NCBI RefSeq assembly: GCF_003265705.1
Contig: NW_020312904.1
Coordinates: forward strand, 2,031,253 to 2,095,252
DNA length: 64,000 nt
Source of the DNA: Callorhinus ursinus
Taxonomy: Eukaryota; Chordata; Mammalia; Carnivora; Otariidae
Direction: 5' to 3'
The stretch's first letter is position 1; every line of letters starts with the position of its first letter. Positions 22,745-35,060 of the stretch are shown here, one piece after another. The position numbers were made by a program, and so were the translations under genes. Under the pieces are notes generated by a model, which was not told the origin of the DNA, made no database searches, and saw only the letters and a list, made by a program, of their open reading frames with translations.

Positions 22745-23110
22745 GGCAGAGCCTGAGAGGCAGATGTTACTGGTTGAGATGTGCCCCCCAAAGATGCTGA
22801 ATCCTGAACCCCAGTCCCTGTGAATGGGCCTATTTGGAAAGAGGGTCTTTGCAGATGATCAAGTTAAGATGTGGTCATTAGGCTGAGCCCTAATTCAATG
22901 ACATATCTTTACAAAAAGGAGACATTTGGACAGATACAGACGTGCACAGAGGGGAGACATGAGAGACAAACCAAAGAAGGAACAGCCTCGGAAGGAAGCA
23001 GACCTGCCGACATCTGGATCTCAGACTTGCAGCCTCCAGAACTGGGACAGAATAAAGTTCTGTTGGTTAAGCCTCCCGCCTGTGGTCCTCTGTTAGGGCA
23101 GCCCCTGCAG
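22745..23110 (+). mobile_element. MaLR (MLT1-type) LTR, sense
   Basis: Landmarks in order: gatgtgccccccaaagatgc (22777), tatttggaaagagggtctttgcagatgatcaagttaagatg (22831-22871), gcctccagaactgggac (23031), agaataaagttctgttggttaagcc (23050-23074), and gtcctctgttagggcagccc (23084). This is a solo non-coding LTR of the ERVL-MaLR group with its polyadenylation signal. No internal region is visible alongside. Confidence 0.75.
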
Positions 23111-23349
23111 GTGAACACATCAGGCAAGGTCCCGAGAAGTGGGGCCTCCAGCCAGGGTCAGCAACCTTGCATTTCCTTGCCAGCAGATAGGATGCCGCCA
23201 GGCCACAGAGGAGCTTTGAGCAGGGAGGGGAGCTTAACAAGGCACTTGGTGGAGTTCCCCCCACAGCATGCAGGGGTCGGTCGCCAAGCTGGAGATGCAC
23301 AGGCGGTTACCTTCTAGGACAAGAGCATGCTGCTCTCCCTAAAGTGAAC

Positions 23350-23478
23350 CACACAGCCCGAGCGGAGTAAAAATATTCTCAACCGTGAGAAGAAACAGGA
23401 AAACGCCACGCTTAAGTAACAGAATGTCATCAAGAGAAATGTGCTGAGGTATTTCAGTGTCTGGTTAGCAAACAGGGG
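23350..23478 (+). repeat. Diverged direct repeat, copy A
   Basis: aaaaatattctcaaccgtga, catcaagagaaa, tgctgag, and gcaaacaggggcttttaaat occur in the same order and spacing as in copy B at 24205-24330. Identity is about 70% by eye, with a 20-base perfect match at the right end. Confidence 0.75.
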
Positions 23479-23479
23479 C

Positions 23480-24180
23480 TTTTAAATCAACCTAAACAAA
23501 TACGCTGGACTACACTTAAAGAGACAAGCCCTGTTTTTTTCAAAAGGTACCAATTAGAGACTTAAAAGTCATCCTACGGACGTTTGCATCCAGCCGTCAT
23601 CAGTCACTGTCAAGGACTGCTCTCCGCCTCCAACAGCTAGAAAGCCGGCATCAGGCACCACACCGGAAGCTGACCAGAGCCGGGGTCTGGGAGGCAGAAG
23701 CAGGAGGCGAGCGCCGCGTTAGCCCAGCTTCCTTCCTGTGCCACTTTCCGGCCAGTGGCCCTGAGGTGGGGTCCAAACGGAGAGGTGAGTCCTTCGGCCA
23801 ATGGCTGGGCTACAGATATCAGCGTGACGGTCTGACAGGGTGACAGCATGGCAGCTGGGGGCCAAGAGGTGCCTGGAGCTCCGGGGGCCTGCCATGCTGG
23901 GGTAGCTTGGGGTTCCTGGGGTCCTCAGTATAGACGCCCTCTGAGCATCCTGGGCGTTCAGTGGAGAGCCCAGCAGACCGTAGCCAAAGAGTAAAGGAAA
24001 CACTCTAGGATAAGAACCGTGCACTAGGACTGAGGACCCAACCAAAGTTCACTTGCTATAATGAAGTAAAAGAGCCTGACAAAATAAAACAGATCTGCCT
24101 TCTTTCTTGGCGGGGGGGATACCCGAAAAAACTCACCACCCTTGTAAGGAAGGGGGCGTAATCTACTTTCCCTGAAATGC
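23480..24180. other. Unclassified interval between direct repeats
   Basis: Moderately GC-rich. The minus frame 23719-24045 has no recognisable product. It may be L1 5' UTR or unrelated DNA captured between two repeat copies. Confidence 0.4.
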
Positions 24181-24204
24181 ATCAATATAGTATCCAGAGA
24201 ATAA

Positions 24205-24330
24205 TAAAAATATTATCAGCTCTGAGAAGGAATGGGAAAGAGTACCCCATAGCGATAGAAGAAGCCATCAAGAGAAAGGGATGCTGAGTGATTTCGATGT
24301 TGGGATGGCAAACAGGGGCTTTTAAATAGC
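24205..24330 (+). repeat. Diverged direct repeat, copy B
   Basis: It parallels copy A at 23350-23478, offset about 850 bases. It lies just before L1 ORF1-like sequence, so both copies may derive from an L1 5' UTR. Confidence 0.75.
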
Positions 24331-24334
24331 AACT

Positions 24335-26215
24335 TTCAATATGTACAGTGATTTACAGTGAAGGATGGCTATCATGAGTGACACATAGTGATCTCAGCAG
24401 AGAAATAAAGTTGGTAGCAAAGAGCACACACAAGTCCCATACCTGCAAAGTACAATACCTGAATTTTTAAAATTCACTGAAAGGGATTATGAGAGAGCAC
24501 ATATTGCAGAAGGACGCATGGAACTGAGGACGGAACAATGGAAGTTATCTAATTTGGAGACCAAAAAAAAATAATAAATGTTGAAAAAAAAGTAATGAAC
24601 AATCTGAATGGCCTCTGAGATAATACCAAGTGATTAAACATGTATTTGAATACCCAACAGGAGAGGAGAGAGGAAGTGGGGCACAAACAAATATCTGAAA
24701 AAATTATTGTCAAGTTTTTCCTGGATTTGATGGGAATAAAATCTAAGAAGATCCGTGAATTCCCCACAGGATGAATTCAGAGAGATCTATGTTTATGCAT
24801 AATCACAGACAACTGGATGAAAGTCCAATTTAAAGAGGAAGTCTTCAAAGTAACCGAGAGAAAATGTATGTTAGCCGCATACAGAGGATCCATGGCATGA
24901 CTCCCCATCAGAAACACCGGAGCGGAGTAGAAAGGTGAACAGTGCCTTCAAAGTGCTGACAAAAAAAGAAACTCTCACTCCAGAATTACATAACTAGCAA
25001 AATGTACTTCAAAATAAATGTGAAAGTTAGGTGATATCTGATAAAAGAAAGCTGAGAGAATTAGTCACCAATGAGCCAAAACATAAGAAACACTAATGGG
25101 AGTTCTTCTCAGATTTTCAGAAAGAATTGAGGAACATGAAGGAGCCACTATTAAAAGAAGGAATATTGTAATAACATTGTGTGGTGGAATTTATAGTTCA
25201 TTGAGGTGTAAAATATATGACAGCATTGGCACAAAGTGCAGGGGGTGGGCCTCAAACAGCATGATATTGCTGTGGGGTTAGTACATTATTTTAGGTGAAA
25301 TTGTTTAATACTAACTGTGAGAGACTGGGATAAATTAAGGATGCATATTGAAACCCACAAGCGCTTAAAACCCACATAGACACATACACATAACACTAAA
25401 ATGTCAGATGAGGAAATAAAAAGAGATTCTAAATTATATTAAAGAAGGCAGGACAAGAGAAATAAAGGAATAAACACCAGATAGAACAAAGAGCAAAACA
25501 AGTACAGTAAACCTAACCATATCAGTAATTACATGAGATGTAAATGGGAAATAGTACTCCAATTAAAAGACAGAGATTATCAGAACATATCAAGAAGCAA
25601 GACTCACTATGTGCTATTTATAAGAGACAGCTTCTAAACATAAAGACAATCATTTGAAAGCAAAAAAAATGGAGGAAAGATCAACATGCAAACAGCAGAC
25701 TTTAGGCTTCTAGTGTGGCAAGAATATATAAAATGACACACAATCCAAGATAAGATTTGTAACTAGAGATGAAACAGGAAATTCCATCATGACAAAATAG
25801 CCAGTGATGAGCCCAAGTCGAGGAAGCAAAAACTGACAGAAACAAACAGACAAATCCACGATCACGGCTGGATAGAACACATAGCAAAAACAAAATAAAA
25901 CCAATGTAAATTTTCAAAAAACAAATCCAGGATGTAAAAGGTTATTAAGGGTTTGGAGAGCACCTTCAAGCTGACTGACTAACTGGCATTGATGGAAACT
26001 GTACCAGACAACCGCATGGCTGCCCATGAGTTGGTCCCTGACGTGGTCATCCGGTGGGTCATTCAGGGTCATTCGGTGTCTCGGTGAATTATGTAGGGTG
26101 GAAACCTTACATGGTATGCTATCTGACTTCAAGAAAATTAAATTACAATTTAACAACAATAAGGAATCTATAAAAATTCTCCAAGTATTTGGAAATCGAA
26201 CAATACACCTCTTTC
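24335..26215 (+). mobile_element. Sense L1, ORF1 and 5' part of ORF2 (outer element of a nest)
   Basis: ORF1-like words run from about 24430 (aaagtacaatacctgaattt; ccaacaggagaggagagagg at 24653; tttgatggg at 24726), followed by the ORF1 C-terminal region (gccttcaaagtgctgac at 24943). ORF2 begins near 25500 (taaacctaaccatatcagtaattac; aattaaaagacagagattatcag) and includes aaaactgacagaaac with gacaaatccacgatc (endonuclease region, 25829-25863). It breaks off at 26215 after tatttggaaatcgaacaatacacc. All frames are disrupted. Confidence 0.85.
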
Positions 26216-28255
26216 TTTTCTTTTTTTTTTCTTGCCATTTAAAAGACTTGTGCAGACATCGCCACAATCTGGTTTTGAACCACAGCGCCACCGCGTTTCG
26301 CCAGGCTTCGTTCCAGCGAATCCTCACTCCCACCACCTGCCCGAGGCAAGCATCGACCTGCTTTCTGTCACAGTACATTCGCCTTTTCTGGGCATTTCAT
26401 GTAAAGGGAGTTACGCAGCAGAGAGTCTTCTACATCTGTCTTCTTTCACTTAGAATGATGTTTTTGAGATTCGCCTCTCTTGGAGTTATGTTCCTTTAAT
26501 CATTAATATTCTGTTGAATGGATAGACCACATTTTATTTCTTCATCCACCAGTTGATGGGCATTTAAATTGTCTCCACTTAGGGGCTTCTGTAAATAAAG
26601 CTGCCATGATCGTCCATGCACGTACCTTTGTGTGCACACGAGCTTCCATTTGTCTCCAGTCGATTTGAGGCGGGTGGAACTGTGGGGTTGTAGATTTAAC
26701 TTTTTAAGACACTGCCAACCTGTTTTCCAAAGTGGCTACACCCTGCCACATTCCAGTGTTCTAGCAGGCTCCAATTTCTCCTCATCCTCAACCATCCTCG
26801 GTAGAGCTGGCCTCTCGGGTCTGAAATGACGTCTCTCGGTGGTTTACTCTGCAAGCCCCACATGGCTACTGAGATCAGGCATGTTTCTTGCATTTTTGGT
26901 TATGTATATCTTTATCTTCCTAGGTGAAATGTCTATTCAGTTTTGTTTAATTGGATTATTTGCCTTATTACTGTCAGGGTTTTGCAGGGGTTCCTTATAT
27001 ATTCTAGACACAAATCCTTTGTCAGATATATGATTTGCAAATATTTTTTGCAGCATGTGACTGTTTTATTTTCTTAAGAATGCCTTCTGAAAAGTGCTAA
27101 AGTTTTTAATTTGATAAAATCAATTTACCACATTTTTTTCTGTTATGAATCATGCTTTTACTGTACCTCTAAGAATTTTTGCTCAATCCAAAGTTACAAG
27201 GATTTTCATCTATGTTTTATTCTAGAAGATTCTTAGCTTTAGCTTTTATAGTTAAGTCTACGGTGCCTTTTGAGTTCATTTTTGTGTATATTTTATTTTA
27301 TATTATTTTATATATGTAGATATTCTATTTTATACATGTAGATATTCTATTGTCCCCGCACCATTTGTTGAAAAGACTCTTCTTTCCTCCATTGAATTAT
27401 TTTGACCGCTTTGTCAAAAACAGAAACGGTCTCATAATTACAGAGAACAAATTGGTGGTTGCGGAGGGGAGGCAGTGGGGGGATCGGCAAAGTAGGTGGA
27501 GGGGATTACGAGACACCAACTTCAAGTTATGAAATGAGTTAGTCACGGGGATGAGAGGTACAGAGAGAGAGAAGTCCCTGGCAAGAATATATAAAATGAC
27601 AGTGACAGACGGTTGACTACACTTCACATGATGTGCATTTTGTAATGCGTAGAATGCAGAGAACTCACTACATTTTACACCTGAAACTAATGTAACATTG
27701 TATGTGAGTTATACTTTGATAAACCCTTTTTTTTAAAGGAAGTCGGTTGTTTACAAGTATATGGATGTATACGTGATTCCCAAGTTTGCTCCATCATCGA
27801 TATGCTCTTCCTTGAACCAGGACCACACGGTCTGGACTACTGTGGCTCTGTTCCATGTCTTGAAACAGAGTAGTGCGTGTCCTCCAACTTTGTTCTTCTT
27901 TTCCCACTTTTGTTCTATTTCCATATACATTTTAGGCTCTGCTTGTCCATTTCTGCGCATAAACCTACTTGGATTTAAGAGGGCTTGTGTAGAATTTGCA
28001 GATGGATTTGAGGAAAACTCTCATCTCGACAATATTAACTCTTCGGATCCATGGACATGGAGTGTCCTCTCAATTTATTTAGGTCTTTTATGTCTCTCAG
28101 GAATATTTTATCAGTGTTGTTGTACTAGTCTTGTACCTTTGGGTTAAGTTTATTTCCAAAGTATGTATTCTGGCTGATGCTATGGTGAATGGAATTGTTT
28201 GGTTAATTTAATGTTTTGGATTATCTGTTGCTGGTTAATAAATTAAAAAATTAAA
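26216..28255 (-). mobile_element. Antisense L1 3' half inserted into the sense L1
   Basis: It begins at the T run (26220-26231), the poly(A) of an inverted L1, then 3' UTR (ccaccagttgatgggcattt at 26548, ctgttttccaaagtggctac at 26729) and the end of ORF2 (caccatttgttgaaaagac at 27360; cctccaactttgttcttctt at 27881; atttccatatacattttagg at 27918). The 5' end is truncated near 28255. The host L1 resumes at once on the right. A clear target duplication was not found. A third element interrupts it at 27420-27738. Confidence 0.85.
27420..27738 (+). mobile_element. L1 3' UTR fragment inserted in the antisense L1
   Basis: The antisense L1 reads to accgctttgtcaaaaa (27419) and resumes near 27741. 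Between them is a sense L1 3' UTR with aaattggtggttgcggaggg (27450), atgaaatgagttagtcacgg (27529), tacacctgaaactaatgtaac (27676-27696) and agttatactttgataaa. It may be an independent insertion or the product of rearrangement. Confidence 0.7.
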
Positions 28256-30850
28256 TACAATTGAGTTTTCCATGTTGGTCTTGTATCCTGTGACCATCTA
28301 AATAAAACATGAGTGAAGAAGAAATTACAAGAGAAATTAGGAAATATTTTTCAAACTTATAGTGAAAATACAACAAATCAAAAGTTTGTGAAATGCCACT
28401 AAGGGAGTGCTTTGTGGGAAATTTACAGTTTTAAATGCTTGTATTAAAAACAGGAAAGATTTAATCTTGATGATTTAAATTTCCCCTTAACAAGTTAGAA
28501 AGAGAAAATTAAATCCAAAGGAAATAGAATGAAGTAAACAATAGAGCAGAAATAATTGAATAAAAAACAATTTTAAAAGTTGAATTTGTGTTTTTAAGAT
28601 TAATATAATTTAACACCTTGCAGGAGTGATCAAGAAATAAAGAAAATACAAATTATTAAATAAAGATGGAAAGAACAGGTATTAAGGCATATCCTACAGA
28701 CATTAAAAAGATAGCAAATAATTTATGACCAAACCGCATGCCAATGACAACTCAAACAAAGAAATCTTTTGGAAAGTACAGCTTAACAAAATTAACAGGT
28801 ATTAAAAAAAAAAACAGAAAAGCATGGCAATGTCCTTCACAAACACAGATAAAACAGTAATAAACTACTACTATATTGAACCTAGCAACATGCAAAAATG
28901 AGATATACAATAAGCAAGTGGGACTTCATAGGAACAAAATCAGTGTAACATTCAGATATCAATCAATTAACATGAACAAAATAAAAAAAGAAAGCCTCAT
29001 GATCATCTCCATAGATTCAGGAAAAAAAAAAAAAAACAACAAAAAACTCTTGACCCATTCAACATCTACTCATAATGAAAACTCTCAACATACTAATAAC
29101 TGAAGGGAAATCACTCGATCTGGTAGAAAGTATGAATAAAAAGTACCTACAGCTAACTTAATAGTGAAACATTGAAGGCTTCCTTCCTCAGATTTGGGGA
29201 GAAGGCAAGGATGTCTGCTCTTACCACGTGTATGGAATAGTGGGCAGGAGATTCTATCCACTGTGATCAGACAGGGAAAAGGAATCAGTAAAGATAAGGA
29301 ATAAATGCATAAAGACTTGAAAGGAAGACCTAAACTTACTTCATTTTCAGATATGATAGTCACGTGAAAAAAAATCAAGGAATCTGTAAAACAAAAAACA
29401 AACAGCTTCTAAAACTGTAAGTGATGTCGGCGAGGATGAAGAATTAGGTTCAATACGCAGACATCAATCGTACGTCTGTAGAGTGGCAGCAAGAGAATGG
29501 AAAATAAATAAATAAATATATATATATTTACAGTCATATAAAAACATACTTGTAAACAAATAGAACAAAGTGTCTCCAAAATCACCACACCAAAAACTAT
29601 AAAACATCTTTGAGATTCATTTAAGTACATATAACGAATGGAGGGGTGTGTAGGTTCTTCACGGACTGGAAATCTCATTATTCGTAATGGAGTAAGTTCT
29701 CCCCAGTTGAATGAACAGATTCCATGCGATCCCAATCAAAATGTTCAAGTTTTTTGTAGAAATGAAGAGAGGCTGTATCCGTAAAGTTTCTAGACCTCAG
29801 AGAGGCAATGATTTCTCAGAGAAGAGATAAAGACAAATGAGCTTTCAAATTTATTAAAGATTTCATCAAGATAAAAACTCTGCCTGTTAAAGAATACCAC
29901 TAAAAATGTAAGACCAAGCCACAGACTGGAATATTACATACCCGCAATGCATATATCTAGGAAAGAAAAAGAATATACACACACACATATCATATATATA
30001 TATATATATTCTTATTTTTAAATATATCACATATATATAATATATAGTATATATAAATTACATACATACATAATTTATATATACAACATATAAAATATTT
30101 TATAGAAAATATTTATATAAATTCTCTCTATGTAAATTATATGTGCAACCTAAAACCAATTGAGAACCACTCTGTACTCATAAGAATGGCTAAAATTAAA
30201 AATACTAACCACATCGGATATTTGTAAAGATTTGGGACAAATATATCTCTCGTGTATTTCTTATGGAAATGCAAAATGGCCCAACTACCTCGTAAAGTGG
30301 TGTGCTCATTCCTTAACTAGTTAGGTGTATCTCTCTCCTATTACTCTCCAGTTCTACTTAGAGAGGTAACGAAAATACACACCCAAAAACATGACTTTTG
30401 TAGGAGTGTTTCTGGCAGCTTTCAAAATCGTGGGCCCAACCCGGAGAGACCAGCAAGAGAATGAATGAACAGATTGTGGTGTATCCATGCAACGCACAGC
30501 TACTCAGCCAAAGAAAAAAGCACGATACCACAAATATATGTGATGACCCATAGATCTGGAAACACGCTGAAGGAAAGAGGCCACGCGCAAAAGCATACAC
30601 ACCATAAGATTCTATTCATGTGAACGTCTAGAACTGGAAAGAATAATCCGTGGTAGTGGAAGCCAGAACAGTGATAACCTGGAAAAGACAAGGAGGGCTT
30701 AAGAGGCCTAGCTCTGCCTTGATGGAAATGTTTGATATCCTGGCAGGGGTGTGGCCCCATGGGCACACATGTTTGTCAACGATTAGGGGGCCCTAGAGTC
30801 TGTATCTGCTCAGTGTGAGAAGTGCACCTTAATAAAATTAAAAACAAAAC
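28256..30850 (+). mobile_element. Sense L1, ORF2 3' part and 3' UTR (outer element resumed)
   Basis: It picks up exactly where 26215 stopped: agaaattacaagagaaattagg (28320-28341), gggaaatttacagttttaaatgc (28415), catgatcatctccatagattcagg (28998, palm region), gagaaggcaaggatgtctgc (29200), ccatgcgatcccaatcaaaatg (29722), gccacagactgga (29919). The 3' UTR runs to tgcaccttaataaaattaaaaac (30823-30845). Numerous stops and a microsatellite expansion show it is inactive. Confidence 0.85.
29985..30125. repeat. AT-rich microsatellite cluster (CA, AT, ATAC)
   Basis: A mix of (CA)n, (AT)n and atacatacat runs inside the L1. It is likely variable in length and a slippage hotspot. Confidence 0.9.
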
Positions 30851-30879
30851 TCGATGCCATACTATGGGAAGATATATTG

Positions 30880-31870
30880 TAATACAGATATCCAGAATGT
30901 GGCAGAGATTCTAGTACGTAATAAAAAAGAGAAAGAGACTCCCACAGAGCAATGGACAAACGACCTGCACTGGCCCTTCTCCAAAGTAGACCTCCAAATG
31001 GCCAAAATGGGGGACAGAGGTGTTCTCTGTCATTAGACATCAGGAAAATGCAAAATAAGCAAGATAAGCACTCTAGTCCCACCAAAATGGGAGACGAAAG
31101 TGACAGTACCAAACACCGGGGCAGTGGGGATGGCCTGGGACGCCGCTGGAGGTGAATCCCATCTGCTCCTCGGGAAGATGGGGGACGGCATGTCACAGCC
31201 CTTAATGTCTCCTAACTGCAGACCCAGCAATGCCGCCCCTCGGGAAATGCCCAGTGTTTACACAGACTCTCTAAAAGGCATGGCAGTCATGTTTCCAGAA
31301 GCTCCATGGGTAAACTCCGAAGCTGGAAGGAGCTTAGGTGCCATCAGCAGGGCAGTGGACACATGAACCACACAGGGTCTTCGCAGGACGCCAGCTACAC
31401 CAGTGAGCTCCGATTCCAGCACCAATGGTCATGGAAGCTGGACCCTCCAGCACCTCATAAATTCAAGATCCTATTATGTAGAGTTCCAAATTCGCACAGC
31501 CATGTCTAGCAAAACAGAGGACTCGTATCATCTGTAGTTTCAGGGAAGTGCGGGGTTTAGAGACTGGTGAACCTCAGAAAGTAGAGTGTTGCTGATTTGT
31601 TGGGGCTGCTTTAAACCAATGCTTTGCTTAATAGTTTACGCTTGGGACTAGGGACAAAGAATGGCCAGGCTTCCTGCCCTCTCCGGAAGCTGGAGAGCAG
31701 TAACATTTGATTCTCTGAGGTCATTGACTGGGAGGACAATCAGGAGGCGCTCGCTGTGCTTGCCAATCGTCCATGTCTTGGTCTGAACAGTGGCTACGAG
31801 CGTATTTACTTGGGAAAGTTCCCTGGAGCATTACATTTGTGCAATTTACTGCATTTAAGTTTACAACAAC
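30880..31870 (+). mobile_element. Second old L1 3' part, sense (L1ME-like)
   Basis: This follows the first L1 with no gap. The ORF2 end is visible in gacctgcactggcccttctccaaagtagacctccaaatggcc (30961-31002) and catcaggaaaatgcaaaata (31039), then gcagacccagcaatgccgcccctcgg (31217). The 3' end resembles acatttgtgcaatttactgc (31833). Strongly diverged from the neighbouring element, so an older copy. Confidence 0.65.
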
Positions 31871-31923
31871 AACAAGAGATTAACAAACCATTAAAAAAAA
31901 AGCTTTATAAGTCATAGAAAGGT

Positions 31924-32111
31924 AATTTTTTTAAAGATTTTATTTGTTCATTTGAGAAAGAGAGAGAGCGCATGAGAGCACAAGCAGAGGGAGAGGGAGA
32001 AGCAGACTCCCTGCTGAGCTGGGAGCCCAACACAGGGCTCCATCCCAGGACCCTGGGATCATGACCTGAGCCAAAGGCAGACGCTTATCATCTGAGTCAC
32101 CCAGACACCCC
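31924..32111 (-). mobile_element. CAN SINE, antisense
   Basis: taaagattttatttgttcat, a (GA)n tract, gagagcacaagcagaggg, then ggaccctgggatcatgacct and the reversed head. Duplicated flank aaaggtaatttt (31918-31929 and 32117-32128). Confidence 0.95.
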
Positions 32112-32389
32112 GATAAAAAGGTAATTTTGAACAAAAGTTAATGTGCATGCAAGAGCAAATTAGAAATAGCTTTTTTTTGTTTTGTTTTTGAAGGAAGAAA
32201 TAGGGACTGAGAATCTAGAATAGGAACCCAGAAGACACATCTAAGAACATGACCCAAATGCAGCTCAGAGAGATAGGGACATAGCAAGGGAGACCCGAGG
32301 GGTAACATCCCTATCAGAAAACCACAAAAGCAGGCAGGATTTATAGTCACTGTTTTAGGGAAAACTACTGTTTGTGGTGAAGTCGTGCA

Positions 32390-32550
32390 GTCGGGTCAAC
32401 TGCCAAGATCATCCTTGTTTTATCGCTGAGATTTCAGGGGCACAGAGGGGTTTTGTCGTGTGTCCAAGGTCACCCAGCTAGGAACTTTCAGAAGTAAGAC
32501 TTAAACCCAGGCAGTCTTCCAAGATTACACATTCAACCATCACTCGAAAT
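32390..32550 (-). mobile_element. MIR SINE, antisense
   Basis: tgttttatcgctgagatttc, aggggcacagaggggttttg, gtccaaggtcacccagctag, and taaacccaggcagtcttcca match the MIR core and 5' region in reverse order. Clear but old. Confidence 0.8.
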
Positions 32551-33126
32551 TGTCTCTGGATGACAGAATGAGAAAGTCTAATATTTCCCTCCCTCAAAGG
32601 AAGAGAAAGAGAACAAAGAAGAAGGCATACCCGCAGAGCTGAATTTCCATAATGTCAGAAGAAATGAGCCCACCGACAGAAGAAGCACTGCATATCCAAG
32701 CAGGATAAAAGAAACCCCACACACCTAATAGGGATCACTTTAGCGAAACTGCAGTCCAATGTGACAAAAATGGCCTCCAAAAACCCACTGGAGAGAGAGA
32801 AAAGAGGTAGACTCCATCATCACGCAGCCCGCACCTACCCTCTGAGCTCTCTGCCTGCCTTCCCAGTCCCGACACCTGCAGACTAGGAACCAGGCGGCCT
32901 GCCCCCTGCCTCCGGCTGGTCTGACCGGAAGAGGGTCCCCACTCCCTCCTGTGCCCAGCACCTCTTCTCTTCAAGGCCATGCCTCCAAGGCCCTCCCTCT
33001 CGGAGCACCAGATCCCGAAGACCCTGGAGACGCTCCCCCTCCCTTGCCTCTGCGGTTCCCAAGGCAACAAGGACTTCCTGCTGCTAATTGCTCATTTCCT
33101 GCCTCCATGCCCCCATGCTTTTGTTA
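32550..33126. other. No recognised gene or element
   Basis: Overlapping frames on the minus strand (32735-33070, 111 codons; 32740-32961) lack any known domain. Composition becomes GC-rich after 32810. Confidence 0.5.
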
Positions 33127-33470
33127 GCACTTTTGACCCTCAAACAGCACAGTTTGAACTATGGGGGTTCACTTACACTCAGATTATTTCTGATAAATAC
33201 TGTACAGGACTATAAATGCATTTCCTCTTCTTTACGATTTCCTTAATAATGCTTTCTTCTCTCTAGCTCACTTTATTGTAAGAATACAGTGTGTATAACA
33301 CATATAATGTACAAAATTCGTGTTAATAGACCGTCTGGGTCATTAGTAAGGCTTCTGGCCAACAGTAGGCTCTTAGTAGTTGAGTTTTTGGGGAGTCAAA
33401 AGTTATGCATAGAGTTTTGGCAGCACAGGGGGCTGGAACCCCTAACCCCACATTGTTCAAGAGTTAACTC
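33127..33470 (+). mobile_element. Tigger-type (TcMar) non-autonomous DNA transposon
   Basis: Ends gcacttttgaccctcaaac and ttgttcaagagttaactc are imperfect inverted termini. The interior is tttattgtaagaatacagtg, aacagtaggctcttagtagt and tggggagtcaaaagttatgc. A ta dinucleotide flanks both ends (33125-33126 and 33471-33472), as expected for this superfamily. I take it for a MER28/Tigger2-like MITE; the name is from memory. Confidence 0.85.
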
Positions 33471-33499
33471 TAATTCCTTCGATTTCATTTCATTAAAGT

Positions 33500-34920
33500 C
33501 TCTCCATTTACACCATCCACGTGAACCCCGCTTTCTACCAAGATCCCGATTGACAATTGTTGTAACCAGAATCACAAAATAGGATTTGGGGACTGGGTTT
33601 CTCCCATAAATGTGAATGCATGGGGGCCTCGTTGCTGCTACAAAGTTGTGAGTAGTCGTGCCTGATGCACAAGCCACACTTTTTGGAAGGTACACGGATG
33701 GAGTGCTGGGATGTGACAAGCTGGTGGGTCGTCGAGCCACCGTCGCCCTTGATGCCGCGGCACCAGGAATGTTGACGGAGATTGTGGTATTTGTGGGGTA
33801 CAGTTGTTTCTGATCACATCCCTGGAGAGACCGCTAGAGCACATTAAATTAAGGGTCACCTACAGGCGAAGGGGTTTGGCTAACCAGAAGGATCCCAGGG
33901 CAGCCATAAGTGAATCTGTTCTCTCGAGTGGCCCCAGGGCAGGTATCACGGAGGATCACATATATCACATCATTGAGTGGTTTGCAGGGATTCAAACTTG
34001 ACAGTCTGTGTAACTCACAGAATTTACTAGCCTCCATGCTAAGTTCTTCATCTTAGCGTAAATGAAGGCTGAGGAAGCGTTCGAGAATGCTCAGTACCCG
34101 GGGACTTTGAACCTCCAGTGCTCATGGGGGTCTCTTGCTGGTGGAGATTTCGGGGCTCCTGTTTCTGCTGAGTTAACATCCTGCTGGATAAAGACCTTTC
34201 AGTGCCTTCACTTCAGCAGTGTCATAGGGGACACCAATTTTCTCAAAGCTCCTTGTTCCCTCTAAGGCCCTGATGTACTTGCATCTCAGCTCAGCCCAGA
34301 GGGATGACTGCATGGTCTGCTCTGGGAGAAGACAGTGTAGGTGCAAAGCAATCGTAAGATCATACTCTTTTGTATGAGCAGGGACCTGACAAACCTGCCT
34401 AGGATGGATTCTGGCAGCTAGACCAAAAACAATGAAATTTAACCTTGGATCTGGGCAAATGGATTAGTAAGGATGCATCACACTGGGATTCAAAAAGTCT
34501 CCACTTGAGCAGCTAGAAGCTCTAAGCACTGGCTCTGTGTGGATACTCAGTGGACACCACACTCCTTGAAGATGAGATGCAGAAATCCTTCCTGCCATGG
34601 GTTAGAGTGAGGTGACACGCTTGGGCCAGTTTGTCTGGGAATTGCTTGGTCTGAAAATCCAAAAGGCCAGCATGCTGGAAACCTCCTCCATCCCAGGTAG
34701 ACCAGGACAGCTGGTCACCTTAGTGTGATACTGGAGTGGTTCTTCCACGTGCAGCTTGTTCAGCCTCCCCTAAACCATACAGGGACCACTCCTTTCCCCA
34801 AGGCATTAAGAAACCCTTGACCATGTGGTGGCTGTCCTCCAAAGGCTGGCGTGATGGTGGCAAGCTCCGCCAATGGGCTCCAAGCCGTCATCCCGAAGAC
34901 AGAGGGCATGGGGTCGCTCC
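33500..34920. other. Unclassified; possibly old retroviral or LTR debris
   Basis: Not obviously single-copy: runs such as gcacattaaattaagggtcacc and repeated interruptions look like decayed repeat. I cannot assign a family. No coding gene visible. Confidence 0.3.
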
Positions 34921-34929
34921 AGAGTGACT

Positions 34930-35060
34930 CATCTGTAGGGAATGGTGGTGGCTGCTCGTTGACCCCAAGTTCCCTGTAAATGAAATAAGGCAGTTCTCTA
35001 ACTTGTCTCTTATTCAATGTTCTGGGAATAAAGCCCTGTTCTGGTGCAGGAAGCCTGGTC
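34930..35060 (+). mobile_element. Possible LTR R/U5 segment
   Basis: A polyadenylation signal sits in gggaataaagccctgttctgg (35021-35041), followed by ggcctggtctg-like sequence and a shift to possible retroviral coding debris. That is the order expected for an LTR and the start of an internal region. No intact LTR pair or primer-binding site was found. Confidence 0.3.

Noticed and set aside
24335..30850. Possible active L1
   Set aside because: The element is split by another L1, carries a microsatellite expansion, and every frame has many stops.
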